A stretch of DNA of 64,000 nt from assembly GCA_014529385.2 (NCBI GenBank), contig CM043946.1:37212058-37276057 (forward strand). Direction: 5' to 3'. This DNA comes from Adiantum capillus-veneris (lineage: Eukaryota > Streptophyta > Polypodiopsida > Polypodiales > Pteridaceae). A model generated the notes under the pieces. That model searched no databases and had not been told where the DNA came from. It was given only the letters and a program-made list of their open reading frames with translations. The position numbers and the translations under genes are program-made. Shown here piece by piece: positions 57,506 to 64,000 of the stretch (positions are counted from its first letter, which is position 1; each line of letters begins with the position of its first letter).

Positions 57506-57789
57506 AGGGGCCAGGGTCATTCCGCTTTATGACATAATAGTAAGCCATCCTGCACATCCTGTCCATCCTTATTTATGACATAATAGTAAGCCATGCGCAA
57601 TATTCTTATTCCCGCATGCGGCAGCATCGAGCCTTGCAGGCCTTATAATACAGCTACTAGCTGTGCATGCGACGTTGTTGCTGTGACCGGAGCGGGCATC
57701 GATTCGCTTACATATTATTAATATTCCTACTCTAATGCGTAGAGTATGACCTGCACTAGCCGCTGCTGAGGGCCGTGGTGCCAGCTCGC

Positions 57790-57797
57790 TATAAATA
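57790..57797 (+). promoter_or_regulatory. TATA box of the intact small gene (copy C)
   Basis: TATAAATA lies 93 bp before the ATG at 57883, in the block conserved in A and B. The leader is slightly longer here (extra CATATAT before the ATG). The intact TATA and frame together favour expression. Confidence 0.8.
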
Positions 57798-57882
57798 GGA
57801 GGCCTAGCCAGCTCCTTCTGATCATCATCATCACCTGCCTCTCCTTCTCCTTTGTTTCTACGTTAAGCCATATATCATCAAG

Positions 57883-58299
57883 ATGGCGCAGCGGCTGAAG
57901 TACACCGAGGATCAGCTGGCGGAGCTGGAGGAGCTGTCACTCGAGAGGAGTGCCGCATCCCTTCAAGAGTACGACATACACGGAAAAATCTTCTACAACT
58001 CCACCACCAAGATGGAGACCTTCGACATCCTGGTGCCGGAGGTGGGTCGCCACTTCGTGGGCACCGTCACCAACGTGTCGACATCCGGGCAAGCGCCTGA
58101 GACCGACATCCACGAAAACATCCAGGTGCAAGGCAGCATTGAGCCGGGGCCCCAGGCATTCAAGTGCCACGGCACCTCCACCGGCCTCTCCATCACCTTC
58201 TACACTCCCGCAGGCGTGCCCAACAAGTGGCTTATCGCCAGCCCTGTGCCCGGCTTCACCGACGGGGTGCGCTACCAGGGCATTGGTACCTGGGCCTAA
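57883..58299 (+). CDS. Small GC-rich intronless gene, copy C, intact, 138 aa, unknown function
   Basis: The ATG is the first after a TATA box and CT-rich leader, in context AAGATGGCG, which fits plant initiation. The protein starts MAQRLKYTEDQLAELEELSL, a charged helix of about 30 residues. It then turns into a Gly/Thr/Ser/Val-rich part likely to be beta strands: KIFYNSTTKMETFDILVPEV, HFVGTVTNVST, IQVQGSIEPG, GTSTGLSITFYTPAG, KWLIASPVPGF and GVRYQGIGTWA. There is no signal peptide, membrane segment or cysteine pair (one Cys only), which suggests a soluble cytosolic protein. I do not recognise the family. Coding GC is well above the AT-rich flanks and codons end mostly in G or C. A and B are broken copies of it. 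Confidence 0.8.
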   Translation: MAQRLKYTEDQLAELEELSLERSAASLQEYDIHGKIFYNSTTKMETFDILVPEVGRHFVGTVTNVSTSGQAPETDIHENIQVQGSIEPGPQAFKCHGTSTGLSITFYTPAGVPNKWLIASPVPGFTDGVRYQGIGTWA

Positions 58300-58325
58300 T
58301 TATAATTAGATGTATCCATCAAAGT

Positions 58326-58326
58326 G

Positions 58327-58375
<49 letters not shown>
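58326..58375. repeat. (CT)n then (CA)n microsatellite just after the small gene
   Basis: CT then CA repeats start 27 bp after the stop codon. They lie in the likely 3' untranslated region of the intact gene. Copies A and B have about 140 and 190 bp of other sequence between stop and tract. Confidence 0.95.
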
Positions 58376-58377
<2 letters not shown>

Positions 58378-58752
58378 AGACGCACACACACACAAAGGCT
58401 ATGTGTTTTATCTCTTGTTTTTTTTTTACAAAGTGCACATTCAGTCTCGAGAGTGGAATCTTTAAAAGATCATAGCAATCTTCATTCATCTAAATAAGTA
58501 TCCATGGTAGTCTAAGGAATTCTCTCTCTCCCTCTCTCTCTCTCAGTCTTACTCATTGCATTGCCTACCACTGTCTTTATCTCTTGATTAACAGCCTTGA
58601 GATCAAGACTCGTCAGATAGATCAACTTGATCTCTTGGGATTGATCATATGATGTTAACTAGTGTGCCTTGATTGGTTTCGGAGGGTTTTGAAATCTAGG
58701 GAGGCGATGAGCTGACAACGGATACAGGCATGCCTTGGATGTGTTTGTGTGC

Positions 58753-58807
<55 letters not shown>

Positions 58808-58938
58808 ATTCCATGGAAGAAGAGGAGTAAGAGAGAGCTTCAAGTGAAGAAGGAAAAGAGAGAATCGACGTGAAAGAAAAAGAGAGAACTGACCTACCTT
58901 TGGAGTCTGTTCTAACAATCCCCTGTATGTATGTGGCT

Positions 58939-58983
<45 letters not shown>

Positions 58984-59286
58984 AGAGAGAGCTTCAAGTG
59001 AAGAAACAAAAAGGGAGAGCTGATGTAAAAGAAAAAGAGAGAAGTGACCTGTATTTTGAGCTTGAACTCATAGGGTAGTTATGCCAAAAAGAATCCAAAA
59101 TACGAAGTATTGGTATGTACCTGAATATCGTGTCGTTGCTTAATCGTCTCCTTGAAGCTGCCTCAAAATCTCAATGAACTTGCGCCATGATTGAAATTAG
59201 GAGTTACTTGATGTTTTAAGTAAAAATTCTTTCAAATTATATAGATAGTAGATGTAAAGGGATGCATTAGGTGCATGGGATGCTCC

Positions 59287-59511
59287 TCAACCAATTTCCA
59301 TGAGCCGTAGCGAATGTGCCCTTCCCCCGGATACTTTGTTTTTTCCTCCAGTGTTGGAGGGGTACTTTATGATTCTCCTGTAGTGTTGGAGGGACCTTTG
59401 TGTTTTAGATACTTTAATTGCGCGAAGTGAAAAATTCGTTACCTTTAGTAGGTCGGTTGTTGTTGCTGGCTTCACTCGCTCTTCAACAAAATTTCTCTTT
59501 GCTAAACTCAC
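59287..59511 (-). CDS. Conserved 74-aa frame in unit, copy C, unknown function
   Basis: Third copy of the frame seen at 3108-3332 and 10527-10751, again 74 codons with no stop. Private changes include M to T in KVTNF, T to K in RAIKV and C to S in KVSGG. Loss of the only cysteine argues that it is not structurally required. Family unknown. Confidence 0.35.
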   Translation of the reverse strand: MSLAKRNFVEERVKPATTTDLLKVTNFSLRAIKVSKTQRSLQHYRRIIKYPSNTGGKNKVSGGRAHSLRLMEIG

Positions 59512-59779
59512 CTAGCCGGCCTTGCTCTGATCTCTATATGTACTTAAAATACAATATATCATGAGTAGGCACTGGGCAATGCCAATTATAGATGGAGAAG
59601 GGTTTGTGGTATGCTTTTTTTAAACATAGTTGACATTTACCCTTGCGATCGGTTGCTTGCAGTGCTGAAGATTGCAATAGTCGCTGCTTCTTCTTGTCAA
59701 CAATTGTGTGTTGATGTTGTTACAGCCAATACAACTGGTGATCGTGTCTCTTGAGTGTTGCACTGGTGTACCCGGTCAC

Positions 59780-60452
59780 TCACAAGCCCTTAGTACTACG
59801 CCAATATAGCATTTTGTCACACAAAGCTATTGCAGCTTCTTTCGCTGTTGTAGCTGTATCTAATACTCTATCACTCAGACTAGGTTTGCGGCACTGTGCT
59901 AAATACAAAGGGTCTCTAGGTTTTAAGAAGATATCTCTTTTGCTTGGTGTGCTCGTCAGAGATTCTGCATTCAAGGTTGGCATTGGGTTCTCTGGATACA
60001 TGTTCTCTAAAATAGTCAACTTCTCTAACATACTACCAACTACTACAATTGTTGTCGAGTTTTGTGTTGGTAATGTATCCCACGTATGGAAACCCCTAGT
60101 AGGTGCACTTTCAAACACTTCAAGTGCTAAGAATTCTGATGTTGCAGAAGTAGGAGCTTCCAATGCTGTGAGTTTCATTACCTTAGCTCCTACACGGTCA
60201 TGCAACGAGGCTTCTTCTTTAGAGGATTTTGACATGATTTCTAAAGACTAGCTTATCCATCTCAGTAGAAAGGTTCTGCTCAGCGAGCACTTCAGTAGCT
60301 CCTTCAAAAGCTACCACTGCATGAGCTGTGTTGCCGAAGACTTTGCTATAATGAAAATTGTCCTGAAAGCTAGTAGCTTTGGAAGAGCTGGATGGAGGAG
60401 ACTGAGACAAGAAACTAGTAGGTGGAGGTTGCCTTAAGTGGCCAGCTAGCAA
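59780..60452 (-). pseudogene. Two-frame minus-strand coding remnant, copy C
   Basis: Counterpart of 3597-4284. The first frame is 60452-60219 (LRQPPPTSFLSQSPP to NHVKIL). The second is 60235-59780 (SKSSKEEASLHDRVGAK to CDKMLYW). The shared shift at CCTCTAAAG is present. It lacks five codons relative to copy A near KPRDPLYL and has no private frameshift. Confidence 0.4.
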
Positions 60453-61149
60453 AAATTTAGAATCATCTAAATTATTTGATTTAGAACAAATTTATTTATT
60501 GAGGCGTTTTAAGAGGGTAACCAATGACCTATGAATATGCTTGTGTGAACGTCTTTGTCTTGCATTTAGCTCTATCAGTCAATGTGCAGATTGGACCCAG
60601 TCTGAATGCACATCTTTGACCAACACTGCTTCATCTGAAATCTGTAAGATTTGTTTTGTTGTGGTTTTAGCTATTCAAGAAGCTTTCAACCGACAAAGTC
60701 AGCTTTGTTGCACAGGAAAAATATTTACAATTCACGTTGAGTGATTTGGATTGATTGACATAAAGCTCCACAGAACCGAGTCAATGTAGGTAGAGATGCT
60801 CTCCTGATAAGAAGAAGCGTTCTCCTGGTCTTCAAAATTGTTGTAGAGCGATTGAGTAAGAACCAGAAAGGTGGAGTGCCTTGAGAGAGACGAGCAACAT
60901 CAACGGCATCGGAAGGAGAAAAGGATGATTAGTAGAAACAGATGCGAGCTGGTGAGAAGCTGCTGCGTTTATACGTCACTATGATTTTGTTGCCTGGTGT
61001 GGCAGTGGCATTTGTGACTGTGCATTTAATTTGGTGGTACCATCTATGCTTTTCTGGCCAATCGGATGATGCCAAGTGGCATGGCCACCCTTGCGTGCTT
61101 TTTTGTGAGACTCCTAGGATATCAAGGTCAAAAATTTATTCTTTCTTCT

Positions 61150-61198
61150 CTTCTCTTATGTTCACTTCTCTTACTCTTTCTTCTTTTCTCTTCTTTGC

Positions 61199-61248
<50 letters not shown>

Positions 61249-61261
61249 ATATCTATCTATC

Positions 61262-61292
<31 letters not shown>

Positions 61293-62519
61293 ACACACAC
61301 ATGAACACACTTACGCACATGAACGCATGCACACAAACACATATGCATATATCCATATCCGTTTATCATAGACATAGCCACAGACACAATGACAAACAAC
61401 ATGGATCAAGATATGTTAATGAGCAAAGATCAATGGATTTAAAATACAACATATTTAGAAATGCAAAAGCATCACAGGATCTGAACAAAGTGACAAACAT
61501 CATATCAAAATAGAGTGTCATGTTATACAAATGTCCTGGCATAAAATGTAGTTAGTGATTCAAAACTTGATCGTGAGAAAGATAAATCGACCATCTTGGT
61601 GATCACTGATGGCTCTATTTGACCCGCTAGCCCTCTTGGACCACGATCCAATGTTCAATGCATGCTCGTATGACAGATGAGTGGCCTACATCTACATAGT
61701 GTGGATGTCTGAGTAAGTATCAAAGACGGATATACATGGCAACATCTAGGTGTAAAGAAATAATGATTGGAGCTCCCATGCATTTAAGTGCCACAACACA
61801 TCGATCGTCCTAAGAGGATCTCGTTGCCCTCATGAGCTATATATACCCTTATAATTGTGGACTTGTTTGTTGTATCCTATGCACACCAAGCTATATATGC
61901 TGGTTTCTAAATAAAACAAGGATATTTAAAAAAACAAAGCACCTCTCTCTCTCTCTCTCTCTGAACCCTCAATATCATATGTTAGTTGAGGTTAGTACTC
62001 TACATGGTCAGGGCCTCCACGTTTGGTCTCCAACTAGACCACGTCCCAAAATTCATGTCTCCTACCCCAATTGTTTGTTGCTGATGCACAAATTGGCTTA
62101 TGAATTACTTAAACACTTGCCATTTTTGGGTAATGGTAAGTGATCCATCAATACAAAATTTGGGCGTTTGATTTAACTACAACATTCAAAATTGAAGCTC
62201 AATTCATGGATTATAATGATACAAACATCATCTCCATCAAATGGCACAAACTAAAAAGGGCAGAGATAATTGCAAGATTCAAATTTAAGTGGTCCATTAC
62301 CTAGATGTTGTGGTGGTCCTTACATGGAAGCAACAACTTAAATTCAATAATTTGTTTGAAAGCCTAGTACACTAACTATAATAAATGTGAAAAAAATACA
62401 ACATGTTTGCGATGGAAGAACATATATTAGAGGGTGTGTAAGCCCAAAACCTAGAGAACTACAACATTCACTTCTCTTACTCCTTCTTCTCTTCTCTTCT
62501 CTTTCTTCTTTGCACCTCT

Positions 62520-62563
<44 letters not shown>

Positions 62564-63247
62564 ATATATACACACGCACACACACACATATATATAGACA
62601 CACACAAGAACACACTTACGCACGTGCATGCATGCACAGACACACATATGCATGTACCCATATGCGTTCATCATAGACATAGCCACAGGCACAATGACAG
62701 ACAACATGGATCAAGATATGTTAATGATCAAAGATCAACGGATTTAAAATACAACATATTTAGAAATGCAGAAGCAGCACATGAGCTTAACAAAGTGACA
62801 AACATCGTATCAAAATAGAGTGTCATGTTATACAAATATCATGGCATAAAATGTAGTTAGTGATTGAAATCTTGATCATGAGAAAGATAAATTGACCATC
62901 TTGGTGATCATGGCTGCCTCTATTTGACCCGTTACCCCTCTTGGACCGCGATCCAATGTTCAATGCATGCTCGTATGACGGACGAGTGGCCTACATCTAC
63001 ATAGTGTGTATGTCTGAGTAAGCATCAAAGACGGATATCCATGGCAACATCTAGGTGTAAAGCAATAATGATTGGAGGTCCCATGCATTCAACTGCCACA
63101 ACACATCGATCGTCCTAAGAGGATCTTGTTGCCCTCATGAGCTACATATACCCTTATAATTGTGGAGCAGTTTGTTGTATTCTAGGCACACCAAGCTATA
63201 TATGTTGGTTTCTAAATAAAACAAGGATATTTAAAAAAACAAACCAC

Positions 63248-63334
<87 letters not shown>

Positions 63335-63790
63335 CAATATCATCTATTAGTTGAGGTTAGTACTCTACATGGTCATGGCCTCCTGCTTTGGTCTCCAAAA
63401 CTAGACCACATCCCAAAATTCATGTCTCTACCCCAATTGTTTGTTGCTGATGCACAAATTGGCTTATGAATTACTTGAACACTTGCCATTTTTAGGTAAT
63501 AGTATGTGATCCATCAATACAAAAATTGGGTGTTTGATTTAACTACAACATTCAAAATTGAAGCTCAATTCATGGATTATAATGATACAAACATCATCTC
63601 CATCAAATGGCACAAACTAAAAAGGGCATCAGAGATAATTGCAAGATTCAAATTCAAGTGGTCCATTACCTAGATGTTGTGGTGGTCCTTACATGGAAGC
63701 AACAACTTAAATTCAATAATTTGTTTGAAAGCCTAGTACAGTAACTATAATAAATGTGAAAAAAATACAACATGTTTGCGATGGAAGAAC
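61150..63790. repeat. ~1.3-kb tandem duplication inside copy C
   Basis: About 61150-62455 and 62466-63790 repeat the same sequence: CT/TA microsatellite, ACACACTTACGCAC, the TCAATGGATTTAAAATAC block, CATGAGCTA.ATATACCC and a second CT tract. The offset is about 1306 bp. Copies A and B have this region once. The CT tract is short in the first half (61946) and about 82 bp in the second (63247-63328). Confidence 0.92.
63247..63328. repeat. (CT)n microsatellite, ~82 bp
   Basis: The longest uninterrupted CT run in the window except for the LTR tract. It occupies the same site as the tracts at 5702, 13164 and 61946. Confidence 0.97.
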
Positions 63791-64000
63791 ATATATTAGA
63801 GGGTGTGTAAGCCAAAAATCTAGCGAACCTTCAAAATTCCTGAAACAACCAATAGAACACCCTTCCATGCTTTGATGGATTAGGGAGGGCTTGATGAAGA
63901 AAAGATCAATCATGGAAGAATGAGTGCATAATCTCATCCCAAAATTGTGCACAACTTAAATTTCCAGATTTTTGCTCATCAAAGTGTACTGTTTGTCCAA

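Larger units (their letters stand above)
54896..64000 (+). repeat. Segmental duplication unit, copy C (right end outside window)
   Basis: The third copy lies about 40 kb from B in the same orientation. Only here is the small gene intact. Relative to A and B it carries a 480 bp MITE (57026-57505) just upstream of the promoter region and a ~1.3 kb internal tandem duplication (about 61150-62455 and 62466-63790). The window edge corresponds to about 6060 in copy A, so some 600 bp of the unit remain unseen. Upstream it continues into gypsy gag and primer-binding sequence that A and B lack. Confidence 0.92.

Overview
This is nuclear DNA from a land plant. The signs are spliceosomal GT-AG introns of about 75-110 bp, TATAAATA promoters, plant-type Ty1-copia, Ty3-gypsy, CACTA and Mutator-like elements, initiator-Met primer-binding sites, and very long (CT)n/(GA)n tracts. 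Nothing here fixes the lineage; a fern or other non-seed plant is possible but unproven. Almost all of the window is transposon or segmental duplication. The only candidate host gene is a small GC-rich intronless gene.

Layout. (1) 1-14445 holds two head-to-tail copies (A, B) of a ~7.7 kb unit. A third copy (C) starts at 54896 and runs off the right edge. Each carries a TATA promoter and a copy of the small gene: intact in C (138 aa, 57883-58299), stop- and frameshift-broken in A, and collapsed by an in-frame deletion to 31 codons in B. Each unit also carries conserved minus-strand reading frames of unknown function. (2) 14446-17857 is a decayed Ty3-gypsy element. (3) 17858-30687 is a broken chromodomain Ty3-gypsy element carrying a nested 7.78 kb CACTA transposon (18891-26671). 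The CACTA has TGG target duplications, an open six-exon transposase (1104 aa), a three-exon second protein (376 aa), subterminal GCGTCGCTATA arrays and what looks like a captured heavy-metal-domain gene fragment. (4) 31290-34466 is a Mutator-like transposase pseudogene, followed by a 466 bp Mutator-type MITE with 9-bp target duplications. (5) 36609-48290 is a minus-strand gag-only LTR element with no visible RT, split by a young, nearly intact Ty1-copia element (39378-44544, LTRs about 1% divergent). (6) 48450-48875 is an unusual series of five spaced palindromes. (7) 48960-55090 holds two related broken Ty3-gypsy elements, the second running directly into copy C.

How parts relate. Nesting gives a relative order: CACTA after the chromovirus, copia after the gag-only element. 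The A/B tandem junction lies inside the protease region of the same gypsy element that precedes copy C, so a C-like locus is the likely parent. Copy C later gained a 480 bp Mutator-type MITE (57026-57505) and an internal ~1.3 kb tandem duplication. The CACTA second protein and the GCGTCGCTATA arrays are plausible partners, by analogy with TnpA of En/Spm.
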